A stretch of DNA of 64,000 bases, taken from contig NZ_CABVHJ010000004.1 of NCBI RefSeq assembly GCF_902497745.1, positions 24,508-88,507 of the forward strand, written 5' to 3'. The notes below the pieces were generated by a model. That model searched no databases. It worked only from the letters and a program-made list of their open reading frames with translations, and was not told the DNA's origin. The position numbers and the translations under genes are program-made. Of the stretch, positions 1-12,629 are shown in pieces (position 1 is the stretch's first letter; every line of letters begins with the position of its first letter). Origin of the DNA: Pseudomonas fluorescens. GTDB taxonomy: Bacteria; Pseudomonadota; Gammaproteobacteria; Pseudomonadales; Pseudomonadaceae.

Positions 1-3000
1 AGTTTTACGGTGGTGGTGTCGATCGTGTCGGTGACGCTGGTTACGGCCGGAGTCGTGCTCGGCACGAGGTTTTCGAAGTTGCCACCGGTGGCGGTGCTGA
101 TGGTCGCCTGCACGGTACCGGCGTCTTTGTAGACGTCATCGGCTGGCGCTGGAACGGTTACGGTGCCAGTGGTTTTACCGGCGTCGATGGTGATCACGGC
201 GCCGTTTGACAAGGTTACGGTCACTGGCGAGCCAGCGGCGTTGGTCAGGGTCGCGGTGTAGACAATCGAACCGCCTTCAGCAACCGAATTGCTAGCACTG
301 AGCGACAGATTGGTGGTGTCGACAGTGTCGGTCACGGTAGTGCTGACCGGCGTTTTGTCAGCCACGAGGTTTTCGAAGTTACCGCCGGTTACGTCGGTGA
401 TCGCGTTGGTCAGCGGTGCATGACCGGTCAATACGTCGTTTGGCGCTGTAGTGGTCGCGGTGCCGGTGGTCTGTCCAACACCAATGGTGATGGTCTGACC
501 GTTCGACAGGGTGACCACGACTGGCGAGCCCGTCACTGGCGCGCCGACAGTTGCGGTGTAGACGACGTTACCGCCTTCAGCGGCAGTGGCGGTCGCGGTC
601 AGTTTCACCGTGGTGGTGTCGATGGTATCGGTGACGCTGGTAATAGCCGGAGTCGTGCTCGGCACCAGGTTTTCGAAGTTGCCACCGGTGGCGGTGCTGA
701 TCGTTGCTTGCACGGTGCCGGCGTCTTTGTAAACGTCGTCAGCCGGGGCTGGAACGGTCACGGTGCCAGTGGTTTTACCGGCGTCGATGGTGATCACGGC
801 GCCGTTCGACAGGGTGACGGTCACTGGCGAGCCAGCGGCGTTGGTCAGGGTCGCGGTATAGACGATCGAGCCACCTTCAGCCACAGAGCCGGTCGCGCTC
901 AGCGACAGGTTGGTGGTGTCGACAGTGTCGGTCACGTTGGTGCTGACCGCGGTTTTGTCGGCGACGAGGTTTTCGTAGTTGCCACCTGTCACGTTGGTGA
1001 TCGAGTTGGTCAGCGGCGCGTGACCGGTCAATGCATCGTTTGGCGCTGCGGTGGTTGCGGTGCCCGTGGTCTGGCCTACACCGATGGTGATGGTTTGACC
1101 ATTGGCCAAAGTCACGACCACCGGCGAGCCGGTTACCGGTGCGCCGACAGTCGCGGTGTAGACAACATTGCCGCCTTCAGCCGCCGACTCGGTGGCCGTC
1201 AGTTTCACGGTGGTGGTGTCGATGGTGTCGGTGACGCTGGTGATAGCCGGGGTCGTGCTCGGCACCAGGTTTTCGAAGTTGCCACCGGTGGCGGTGCTGA
1301 TCGTCGCCTGCACGGTACCGGCGTCTTTGTAGACGTCGTCAGCCGGTGCTGGAACGGTCACCGTGCCAGTGGTTTTACCGGCGTCGATGGTGATCACAGC
1401 GCCGTTGCTCAGCGTCACGGTCACTGGCGAGCCAGCGGCGTTGGTCAGGGTCGCGGTGTAAACAATCGAACCGCCTTCAGCAACCGAACCAGTCGCACTG
1501 AGCGACAGATTGGTCGTGTCGACAGTGTCGGTCACGGTAGTGCTGACCGGGGTTTTGTCGGCCACGAGGTTCTCGTAGTTGCCGCCCGTCACGTTGGTGA
1601 TCGAGTTGGTCAGCGGCGCATGACCGGTCAATACGTCGTTAGGCGCGGTAGTGGTTGCGGTGCCGGTGGTCTGGCCGACACCGATGGTGATGGTCTGACC
1701 GTTCGACAGGGTGACCACGACTGGCGAGCCGGTCACTGGCGCGCCGACAGTCGCGGTGTAAGTGACGTTGCCACCTTCAGCTGCCGACTCTGTCGCCGTC
1801 AGTTTCACAGTGGTTGTGTCGATGGTATCGGTGACATTGGTCACGGCCGGCACTGTGCTTGGCACCAGATTCTCGAAGTTGCCACCGGTAGCGGTCGAAA
1901 TGGTTGCTTCGACTTTGCCTGCATCTTTGTAAACGTCATCCGCTGGCGCAGCGACGGTGACGGTGCCAGTGGTTTTGCCCGCCTCAATGGTGATCACGGC
2001 GCCGTTCGACAGGGTCACGGTGACTGGCGAGCCAGCCGCGTTGGTCAGCGTTGCGGTGTAGATGATCGAGCCACCTTCAGCAACCGAACCCGTCGCGCTC
2101 AGCGACAGGTTAGTGGTGTCGACGGTATCGGTGACCGTGGTCGAAACCGGGGTCTTGTCGGCCACCAGATTCTCGTAATTACCGCCGGTAACACCGGTAA
2201 TCGAGTTGGTCAGTGGTGCCTGACCGGTCAGCGCATCGTTCGGTGCGGTGAACGTCACGGTGCCGGTGGTTTTACCGACTTCGATGGTGATGTTCTGACC
2301 ATTGGCCAGAGTCACCACGACAGGCGAGCCGGTGACTGGAGCGCCGACAGTGGCGGTGTAAGTGACAGTGCCGCCTTCAGCCACGGAGGTATCGGCCGTC
2401 AGTTTGACGGTCGAGGTGTCGATGGTATCGGTGACTTCGGTCACGGCCGGAACGGTGCTCGGCACCAGGTTTTCGAAGTTGCCACCGGTAGCGGTGGAGA
2501 TCGTCGCTTCAACCTTGCCGGCGTCTTTGTAGACGTCGTCAGCCGGTGCTGGAACGGTCACGGTGCCAGTGGTTTTGCCGGCGTCGATGGTGATCACGGC
2601 GCCGTTGGACAGGGTCACGGTCACTGGCGAGCCAGCCGCGTTGGTCAGCGTTGCGGTGTAAACAATCGAACCACCCTCGGCCACTGTCCCTGTGGCGCTG
2701 AGCGACAGGTTAGTGGTGTCGACGGTGTCGGTCACGGTGGTGCTGACCGGAGTTTTGTCGGCAACAAGGTTTTCGTAGTTGCCGCCGGTCACGTTGGTGA
2801 TCGAGTTGGTCAGTGGCGCATGGCCGGTCAACGCATCATTTGGTGCGGTGAAGGTCACGGTGCCGGTGGTTTTGCCAACTTCGATGGTGATGTTCTGGCC
2901 GTTGGCCAGGGTCACGGTGACCGGCGAACCGGTCACTGGTGCGCCAACAGTGGCGGTGTAAGTGACGGTGCCGCCTTCAGCCACGGACGTATCGGCGGTC

Positions 3001-6000
3001 AGTTTGACGGTCGAGGTGTCGATGGTGTCGGTGACTTCGGTCACGGCCGGAACAGTGCTCGGCACCAGGTTTTCGAAGTTGCCGCCCGTCGCCGTCGAGA
3101 TTGTCGCTTCAACTTTGCCGGCGTCTTTGTAGACATCATCGGCTGGCGCTGGAACGGATACGGTGCCAGTGGTTTTGCCGGCGTCGATGGTAATCACCGC
3201 GCCGTTCGACAGGGTCACGGTCACTGGCGAGCCAGCAGCGTTGGTCAATGTCGCGGTATAGATGATCGAACCGCCTTCGGCCACAGAACCGGTCGCACTG
3301 AGCGACAGGTTGGTGGTGTCGACGGTGTCGGTGACCGTGGTCGAAACCGGTGTCTTGTCGGCCACCAGATTTTCGTAGTTGCCGCCAGTGACACCCGTGA
3401 TCGCGTTGGTGATCGGCGCGTGGCCGGTCAGGGCATCGTTCGGTGCGGTGAAGGTTACGGTGCCGGTGGTTTTGCCGACTTCGATAGTGATGTTCTGACC
3501 GTTGGCCAGGGTCACTACAACCGGCGAGCCTGTCACAGGCGCCCCGACTGTCGCGGTGTAAGTGACGGTGCCACCTTCAGCGGCGGTCTCGGTCGCCGTC
3601 AGTTTCACGGTCGAGGTGTCGATGGTGTCAGTCACTTCGGTGACCGCTGGAACAGTGCTCGGCACCAGGTTTTCGAAGTTGCCACCGGTAGCGGTCGAAA
3701 TCGTCGCTTCGACTTTGCCGGCGTCTTTGTAGACGTCATCGGCCGGAGCTGGAACGGTCACGGTGCCAGTGGTTTTGCCGGCTTCGATGGTAATCACCGC
3801 GCCGTTCGACAGGGTCACGGTGACTGGCGAGCCAGCCGCGTTGGTCAGCGTCGCGGTGTAGACGATCGAACCGCCTTCCGCAACGGTGCCGGTCGCAGTC
3901 AGCGACAGGTCAGTGGTGTCGACAGTGTCGGTGACATTGGTCGAAACCGGCGTCTTGTCCGCCACCAGATTTTCGAAGTTGCCGCCGCTTACCTCGGTGA
4001 TCGCATTGGTGATCGGCGCGTGACCGGTCAATGCATCGTTCGGCGCGGTGGTGGTTGCGGTGCCGGTGGTCTGGCCAACACCAATGGTGATGGTCTGACC
4101 ATTGGCCAGGGTCACCACAACTGGCGAACCAGTGACTGGCGCGCCGACGGTCGCGGTGTAAGTCACGCTGCCGCCTTCAGCCGCCGACTCGGTCGCGGTG
4201 AGTTTCACGGTGGTGGTGTCGATGGTGTCGGTGACGTTGGTCACGGCCGGCACGGTGCTCGGCACCAGATTTTCGAAGTTGCCGCCGGTTGCATCCTTGA
4301 TCGTCACTTCGACTTTGCCGGCATCTTTGTAGACGTCATCGGCAGGTGCCGCAACGGTCACGGTGCCGGTGGTTTTGCCGGCTTCGATAGTGATCACCGA
4401 ACCGTTCGACAGGGTCACGGTCACCGGCGTGCCGGCCGGGTTGGTCAGGGTCGCGGTGTAAACGATCGAACCGCCTTCAGCCACCGAATCGGTCGCGGTC
4501 AGGTTGAGGTTGGTGGTGTCGGTGGTGTCCGAAACCGCGGTGTCGGCGGACTTGCCGTCGACCGCGAGTTTTTCGTAGTTGCCGCCAGTGGCGCCGTCGA
4601 TGGTCACGCTCAGCGAGCTGCCGCCGGCCAATGGGCTATTCGGCGCGACGAAGTTTACCGTGCCGCTGGTTTCACCGACGGCGATGGTGATGGTCTGGCC
4701 GTTCGACAGGTTCACGACAACCGGCGAGCCGGTCACAGGCGCGGTCACGGTCGCGGTGTAGACCACGGTTTCGCCTTCGGCGACGTTCGCCGTGGCGGTC
4801 AGCGAAACGGTGGAGGTGTCGATGGTGTCGTTGACGGTGGTGACCGCTGGAGCCGTGCTGGTGACCAGGTTTTCAAAGTCGCCACCGGTCGCGCCCTTGA
4901 TGGTCGCTTCAACGGTGCCAGCATCTTTGTAGACGTCATCTTTCGGTGCGTCTACGGTGACGGTGCCGGTGGTTTTGCCGGCGTCGATGGTGATCACCGA
5001 GCCGTTGCTCAGGGTTACAGTGACCGGACTGCCAGCGGCGTTGGTCAGGGTTGCGGTGTAGGTGATCTGGCCGCCTTCGTTCACCGAACCGGTGGCGCTG
5101 AGCGACAGGTTGGTGGTGTCGACGGTATCAGTCACGTTGGTGCTGACCGGGGTTTTGTCGGCCACGAGGTTTTCGTAGTTGCCGCCGGTTACGCCAGTGA
5201 TCGAGTTGGTCAGCGGCGCATGGCCGGTCAACGCATCGTTTGGTGCGGTGGTGGTCACGGTGCCGGTGGTTTTACCCACTTCGATGGTGATGTTCTGACC
5301 GTTGGCCAGGGTCACGACAACCGGCGAACCGGTGACTGGCGCGCCGACTGTCGCGGTGTAGGTGACGGTGCCACCTTCAGCGGCCGACTCGGTGGCGGTC
5401 AGCTTGACCGTCGAGGTGTCGATGGTGTCAGTGACGTCGGTTACGGCTGGCGTGGTGCTCGGAACGAGGTTCTCGAAATTGCCGCCGGTGGCGTCCTTGA
5501 TGGTCACTTCGACTTTGCCGGCGTCTTTGTAGACGTCATCGGCAGGCGCAGGAACTGTCACGGTGCCAGTGGTTTTTCCCGCTTCGATGGTGATCACCGA
5601 GCCGTTGCTCAGGGTCACGGTCACCGGCGTGCCGGCCGGGTTGCTCAGGGTTGCGGTGTAAACGATCGAACCGCCTTCTGCCACGGTGCCAGTCGCGGAA
5701 AGCGACAGGTTGGTGGTGTCGACGGTGTCGGTGACGGTGGTCGAAACCGGCGTCTTGTCGGCGACCAGGTTCTCGTAGTTACCGCCGCTTACGTCAGTGA
5801 TTGCGTTGGTCAGCGGCGTGTGGCCAGTCAGCGCATCGTTCGGTGCGGTGGTGGTGACGGTGCCGGTGGTTTTGCCGACTTCGATGGTGATGTTTTGGCC
5901 GTTCGCCAAGGTCACGACAACCGGCGAACCGGTGACTGGCGCGCCGACAGTGGCGGTGTAAGTGACGGTGCCACCTTCAGCCGCAGATCCGGTGGCGGTC

Positions 6001-9000
6001 AGTTTGACCGTCGAGGTATCGATGGTATCGGTGACTTCGGTGACGGCTGGAACAGTGCTCGGCACCAGATTCTCGAAATTGCCGCCGGTAGCATCCTTGA
6101 TGGTTACTTCGACCTTGCCGGCGTCTTTGTAGACGTCATCGGCTGGCGCAGCAACGGTCACGGTGCCGGTGGTTTTGCCCGCGTCGATGGTGATCACTGA
6201 GCCGTTGCTCAGGGTCACGGTCACCGGCGTACCGGCCGGGTTGGTCAGGGTCGCCGTGTAGATGATCGAACCGCCCTCGGCGACCGAATTGGTGGCACTG
6301 AGCGACAGGTCAGTGGTGTCGACGGTGTCAGTGACCGTGGTCGAAACCGGTGTCTTGTCGGCCACCAGGTTTTCATAGTTACCGCCGGAAACGTTGGTGA
6401 TCGAGTTGCCCAGCGATGCCTGACCGTTCAATGCGTCATTCGGCGCAATGGTGGTCACGGAGCCGGTGGTCTTGCCGACTTCGATGGTGATGCTCTGACC
6501 ATTGGCCAGGGTCACGACGACTGGCGAGCCAGTGACCGGCGCGCCGACTGTAGCGGTGTAAGTAACAGTGCCGCCCTCAGCCACAGTGGTGTCGGCCGTC
6601 AGTTTGACGGTCGAGGTGTCGATGGTGTCAGTGACGTCGGTCACGGCTGGCGTGGTGCTCGGAACGAGGTTCTCGAAGTTGCCGCCCGTTGCATCCTTGA
6701 TGGTGACTTCGACTTTGCCGGCGTCCTTGTAGACGTCATCGGCAGGCGCTGCGACGGTCACGGTACCGGTAGTTTTACCAGCGTCGATGGTGATCACCGA
6801 GCCGTTGCTCAATGTCACGGTGACTGGCGTGCCAGCCGGGTTGGTCAGCGTTGCGGTGTAAACAATCGAACCACCTTCAGCCACCGTGCCGGTCGCGCTC
6901 AGCGACAGGTTGGTGGTGTCGACGGTGTCGGTCACCGAGGTCACGGCCGGAGTTTTGTCGGCCACAAGGTTTTCGTAATTGCCGCCGCTGGCGCCGTCGA
7001 TTTTCACGCTCAGCGTGTTGCCGCCGGCCAGTGCATCGTTCGGTGCGGTGAAGTTGACGCTGCCGCTGCTGGCGCCGACCGGAATGGTGATGGTCTGGCC
7101 GTTGGACAGGGTCACCACAACCGGCGCGCCGGTGACTGGAGCGGTTACGGACGCGGTGTAAACCACCACGCCGCCTTCAACGGTGCTGGCGGTGGCGGTC
7201 AGCGAAACGGTGCTGTTGTCGATGGTGTCGGTCACGTCGGTGACCGCCGGGGTCTTGTCGACCACCAGGTTCTCGAAGTTGCCGCCGGTGGTCTTGGTGA
7301 TGCTCGCATCGACCTTGCCAGCGTCCTTGTACACGTCATCGGCCGGTGCTGCGACGGTCGCGGTGCCGGTGGTCGCGCCTTTGGCGATGTTGATCACCGC
7401 ACCGTTGCTCAGGGTCACGGTCATCGCCGTGCCTGCCGGGTTGGTCAGGCTCGCGGTGTAGACGATCGAGCCGCCCTCGGCAACCGAAGCGGTGGCGCTC
7501 AGGCTGATATTGGTGGTGTCGACGGTGTCGGTGACGGTGGTAACCACCGCCGAACGGTCGGCATCGACCTGCTCGAAGTTGCCGCCGCTGTGGCTGGCAA
7601 TCGCGGTCTGTACCTTGCCGCCGTCGATGTACGGGGTATTGGCAGGCGCAGCGAAGTTCACCGAACCGCTGGTGGCGCCGGCAGCGATGTTGATCACCGC
7701 ACCGTTGGCCAGGGTCACGGTCATGGCGGTGCCGGCAGGATTGCTCAGGGTCGCGGTGTAGGTGATCTGGCCACCTTCACTGACGGTGTCGCTGGCGCTG
7801 AGGGTCAGCGTGGTTTTGTCGACGGTGTCATTGACGGTGGTGCTGACCGGGGTCTTGCTGACGTCGAGTTTCTCGAAGTTGCCGCCAGTGGCATCGGTCA
7901 TGGTCACGGTGAGCTTGCTGACGTCTTTGTACACGTCGTCGCTCGGCGCGGCGATGGTCACCGAACCGCTGGTTTTGCCAGCCTCGATGGTGATGGTCTG
8001 GCCGTTGCTCAGGTTGACGGTGACCGGCGTTTGCGCGGCGTTGGTCAGGGTCGCGGTGTAGGTGATCGACGTGCCTTCAAGCACATAGTTTTCGGCGCTG
8101 AGGGTCAGGTGCGTGGTGTTGATCGTGTCGGCAACGTTGGTCACCGCTGGCGTCGGATTGGCCACCAGGTTTTCGAAATTGCCGCCCGAGGTTTCCTTGA
8201 TGGTCACTTCGAGTTTGCCGGCGTCTTTGTAGACGTCATCGGCTGGCGCCGGAACGGTCACGGTGCCGGTGGTCTTGCCGGCGTCGATGGTGATGGTCGA
8301 ACCGTTGCTCAGGGTCACGGTTACCGGCGTGCCGGCCGGATTGGTCAGCGTCGCGGTGTAGACGATCGAACCGCCTTCGTTGACGTTGCCGGTGGCGGTC
8401 AGCGAAACGGTGGTGGTGTCGACGGTGTCGGTCACGGTGGTGCTGACCGGGGTTTTGTCGGCGACCAGGTTTTCGTAGTTGCCGCCGGAAACGTTAGTGA
8501 TCGAGTTGGTCAGCGGAGCATGGCCGGCCATTACATCGTTCGGTGCCGTGGTGGTGACGGTGCCGGTGGTTTTACCCACTTCGATGGTGATGTTCTGGCC
8601 GTTGGCCAACGTCACGACGACAGGCGAACCGGTGACTGGCGCGCCGACCGTCGCGGTGTAGGTGACGGTGCCACCCTCAGCGGCGGTTTCGGTCGCGGTC
8701 AGTTTTACCGTCGAGGTGTCGATGGTGTCAGTGACGTCGGTGACGGCTGGAACGGTGCTTGGCACCAGATTTTCGAAGTTGCCGCCAGTCGCGTCTTTGA
8801 TAGTGACTTCGACTTTGCCGGCGTCCTTGTAGACGTCATCGGCAGGTGCAGCAACGGTCACTGTGCCGGTGGTTTTACCGGCTTCAATGGTGATTACCGA
8901 ACCGTTCGACAGGTTCACTGTTACCGGGGTGCCAGCCGGGTTGGTCAGGGTTGCGGTGTAAACGATCGAGCCGCCTTCAGCCACGGTGCCGGTGGCGCTG

Positions 9001-12000
9001 AGCGTCAGGCTGGTGGTGTCGGTAGTGTCAGTCACGGTGGTGCTGACCGGGGTTTTGTCGGCGACGAGATTCTCGTAATTGCCGCCGGTCACATTGGTGA
9101 TCGAGTTGGTCAGCGGCGCGTGGCCGTTCAGCGCGTCGTTTGGCGCGGTGGTGGTCACGGTGCCGGTGGTTTTGCCGACTTCGATGGTGATGTTCTGGCC
9201 GTTGGCCAAGGTCACGACCACTGGCGAACCGGTGACCGGCGCACCCACGGTAGCGGTGTAGGTGACGGTACCACCTTCAGCAGCAGTCTCGGTGGCGGTC
9301 AGTTTGACCGTCGAGGTGTCGATGGTGTCAGTGACGTCGGTGACGGCGGGAACGGTGCTTGGAACGAGGTTCTCGAAGTTGCCGCCGGTGGCGTCCTTGA
9401 TTGTGACTTCGACTTTGCCGGCGTCTTTATAGACGTCATCGGCGGGTGCAGCGACGGTCACGGTGCCGGTGGTTTTACCGGCTTCAATGGTGATCACCGA
9501 ACCGTTCGACAGGGTCACGGTAACAGGCGAGCCTGCGGCGTTGGTCAGGGTTGCGGTGTAAGTGATCTGGCCGCCTTCGGCCACTGTGCCGGTGGCGCTG
9601 AGGGACAGATCGGTGGTGTCGGTGGTATCGGTGACGGTGGTGCTGACCGGAGTTTTGTCAGCCACCAGATTTTCATAGTTGCCGCCGGTAACGTCAGTGA
9701 TCGACGTGGTCAGCGGCGCATGGCCGGTCAACGAATCGTTCGGTGCAGTGACGGTTATGGTGCCTGTAGTCTGGCCGACCGCGATGGTGATGGTTTGGCC
9801 GTTGGCCAAAGTCACCACCACTGGCGAACCGGTGACTGGCGCGCCAATGGTCGCGGTATAGGTGACGGTGCCGCCTTCAGCCACGGTGGTGTCAGCAGTC
9901 AGTTTGACGGTCGACGTGTCGATGGTGTCGGTCACTTCGGTGACGGCTGGAACGGTGCTCGGCACCAGGTTCTCGAAGTTACCGCCGGTGGCGTTGTTGA
10001 TGGTCACTTCGACTTTGCCGGCGTCTTTATAGACGTCATCGGCGGGTGCAGCGACGGTCACGGTGCCGGTGGTTTTACCGGCTTCAATGGTGATCACCGA
10101 ACCGTTCGACAGGGTCACGGTAACAGGCGAGCCTGCGGCGTTGGTCAGGGTTGCGGTGTAAGTGATCTGGCCGCCTTCGGCCACTGTGCCGGTGGCGCTG
10201 AGGGACAGATCGGTGGTGTCGGTGGTATCGGTGACGGTGGTGCTGACCGGAGTTTTGTCAGCCACCAGATTTTCATAGTTGCCGCCGGTAACGTCAGTGA
10301 TCGACGTGGTCAGCGGCGCATGGCCGGTCAACGAATCGTTCGGTGCAGTGACGGTTATGGTGCCTGTAGTCTGGCCGACCGCGATGGTGATGGTTTGGCC
10401 GTTGGCCAAAGTCACCACCACTGGCGAACCGGTGACTGGCGCGCCAATGGTCGCGGTATAGGTGACGGTGCCGCCTTCAGCCACGGTGGTGTCAGCAGTC
10501 AGTTTGACGGTCGACGTGTCGATGGTGTCGGTCACTTCGGTGACGGCTGGAACGGTGCTCGGCACCAGGTTCTCGAAGTTACCGCCGGTGGCGTTGTTGA
10601 TGGTCACTTCGACTTTGCCGGCGTCTTTATAGACGTCATCGGCAGGCGCCGGAACAGTCACGGTGCCTGTAGTTTTACCCGCTTCAATGGTGATCACCGA
10701 GCCGTTGCTCAGGGTCACAGTGACGGGCGAACCTGCTGCGTTGGTCAGGGTGGCGGTGTAAACAATCGAGCCGCCCTCAGCCACAGAACCGGTGGCGCTG
10801 AGCGACAGGTTGGTGGTGTCGGCGACGTCTGTGACGTTGGTAGAAACCGGGGTTTTGTCGGCGACCAGATTTTCGTAATTGCCACCGCTGACATTGGTGA
10901 TCGAGTTGCTCAGCGGCGCGTTGCCGGCCAGCGCGTCGTTCGGCGCGGTGGTGGTGACGGTGCCAGTGGTTTGGCCGACGGCGATGGTGATGTTTTGGCC
11001 GTTAGCCAAAGTCACGACAACCGGTGAACCGGTGACTGGCGCACCGACGGTGGCGGTGTAAGTAACGGTGCCACCTTCAGCCACCGAGGTGTCGGCCGTC
11101 AGCTTCACGGTCGAGGTGTCGATGGTGTCGGTCACTTCGGTCACGGCCGGGACAGTGCTCGGCACCAGGTTCTCGAAGTTGCCGCCAGTCGCATCCTTGA
11201 TGGTGACTTCGACTTTGCCGGCGTCTTTATAGACATCATCCGCAGGCGCCGGAACGGTCACGGTGCCAGTGGTTTTGCCCGCCTCGATGGTGATCACCGA
11301 GCCGTTGCTCAGGGTCACGGTGACTGGTGTGCCGGCAGGATTGGTCAGGGTCGCGGTGTAAACGATCGAGCCGCCTTCAGCAACGGTGCCGGTCGCTGAC
11401 AACGACAGATTGGTGGTGTCGATCGAGTCGGTAATGGTGGTGGTCGCTGGCGTGGTGTTCGGCACCAGGTTTTCGAAGTTGCCACCGGTCGCGCCGGTGA
11501 TGGTGGTGCTGACGGTGCTGCCATTGTTGTAAACGTCGTTGGCCGCGGTCGGCACGTTGACAGAGCCAGTGGTTTTGCCGGCTTCAATGGTGATGGTCGA
11601 GCCGTTCGACAGGGTGATCGTCACCGGAGTTTGCGCGGCGTTGGTCAGCGTCGCGGTGTAGGTGATCTGGCCACCTTCGACGACTGTACCGGTGGCGGTG
11701 AGGCTCACGCTGGTGGTGTCGATCGAATCGGTAACCGTGGTGGTGGCTGGCGTGGTGTTTGGCACCAGGCTTTCAAAGTTGCCGCCGGAAGCGCCGGTAA
11801 TGGTGGTGCTGACGGTGCCGCCATTGTTGTAGACGTCATTGGCCGCGGTCGGCACGTTGACGGTGCCGGTGGTCTGGCCGGCTTCAATGGTAATGGTCGA
11901 ACCGTTCGACAGGGTGACGGTCACCGGGGTTTGCGCCGGGTTGGTCAGGGTCGCGGTGTAGGTGATCTGGCCACCTTCAACCACTGTGCCGGTGGCAGTC

Positions 12001-12629
12001 AGGGTCAGGTTGGTGGTGTCGATCGAGTCGGTGATGGTGGTCACCGCTGGCGTCGGGTTTGGCACCAGGTTTTCGAAGTTGCCGCCGCTGGCCCCGGTGA
12101 TTGTGGTGGTGACGGTGCTGCCGTTGTTATAGACGTCGTTGGCCGGGGTCGGCACGTTGACCGTGCCGGTGGTCTGGCCGGCGCCGATGGTGATGGTCGA
12201 GCCGTTCGACAGGGTGACGGTCACCGGGGTTTGTGCCGGATTGGTCAGGGTCGCGGTGTAGATGATCTGCCCGCCTTCGGTGACACTCGGCCCGGCCGTC
12301 AGGGTGACGGTGGTGGTGTCGATGGTGTCAGTGACCTGGGTCGTGGCCGGGTTGGTCGGCGTCGTCACGGTGATGCCGTTGCCGCCGGTGGTGCCGGTGA
12401 CGTTCACGTCGATCTGGCTCGGGTCGTTATAAACGGTGTCGTTCGGCGCCAGCGGCACGTTGACAGTGCCGGTGGTTGCACCTGCCGGAATCACAATCAC
12501 CGAACCGTTGGACAGGGTGATGGTCAGGTCGGTCAGCGGCGCCTGGGTCAGGGTCGCGGTGTACACCAGCACGCCGCCGGCTTCGGTGATGGTCGGCGTG
12601 GCGCTGAGGCTCAGGGTCGAATCACGCAG
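1..12629. repeat. Array of about 42 in-phase 300-bp repeats in lapA
   Basis: The landmark coding for the NFENLV motif recurs at exactly 300-bp intervals, for example near 61, 361, 661, 7261, 7861, 11461 and 12061, with no net insertion or deletion over 12 kb. Two unit types alternate, giving a 600-bp super-period. Type A encodes a VYKDAG loop and type B a DALTGH-like loop. At the N-terminal end, about 11400-12300, three consecutive units carry a VYNNG variant instead. Between about 7201 and 8400 the alternation breaks. These units encode the extracellular stalk of LapA. Confidence 0.95.

Noticed and set aside
420..6200. A 1926-residue open frame on the plus strand, and another of 1145 residues at 7590-11027
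   Set aside because: They are antisense to lapA. The lapA repeat period (300 bp) is a multiple of three, so any frame free of stops in one unit tends to stay open in all. The lapA strand has the start, ribosome-binding site, retention module and family motifs.
1..12629. Regularly spaced repeats as a CRISPR array
   Set aside because: Units are 300 bp, fully coding and in frame; there are no short repeats separated by unique spacers, and no cas genes.
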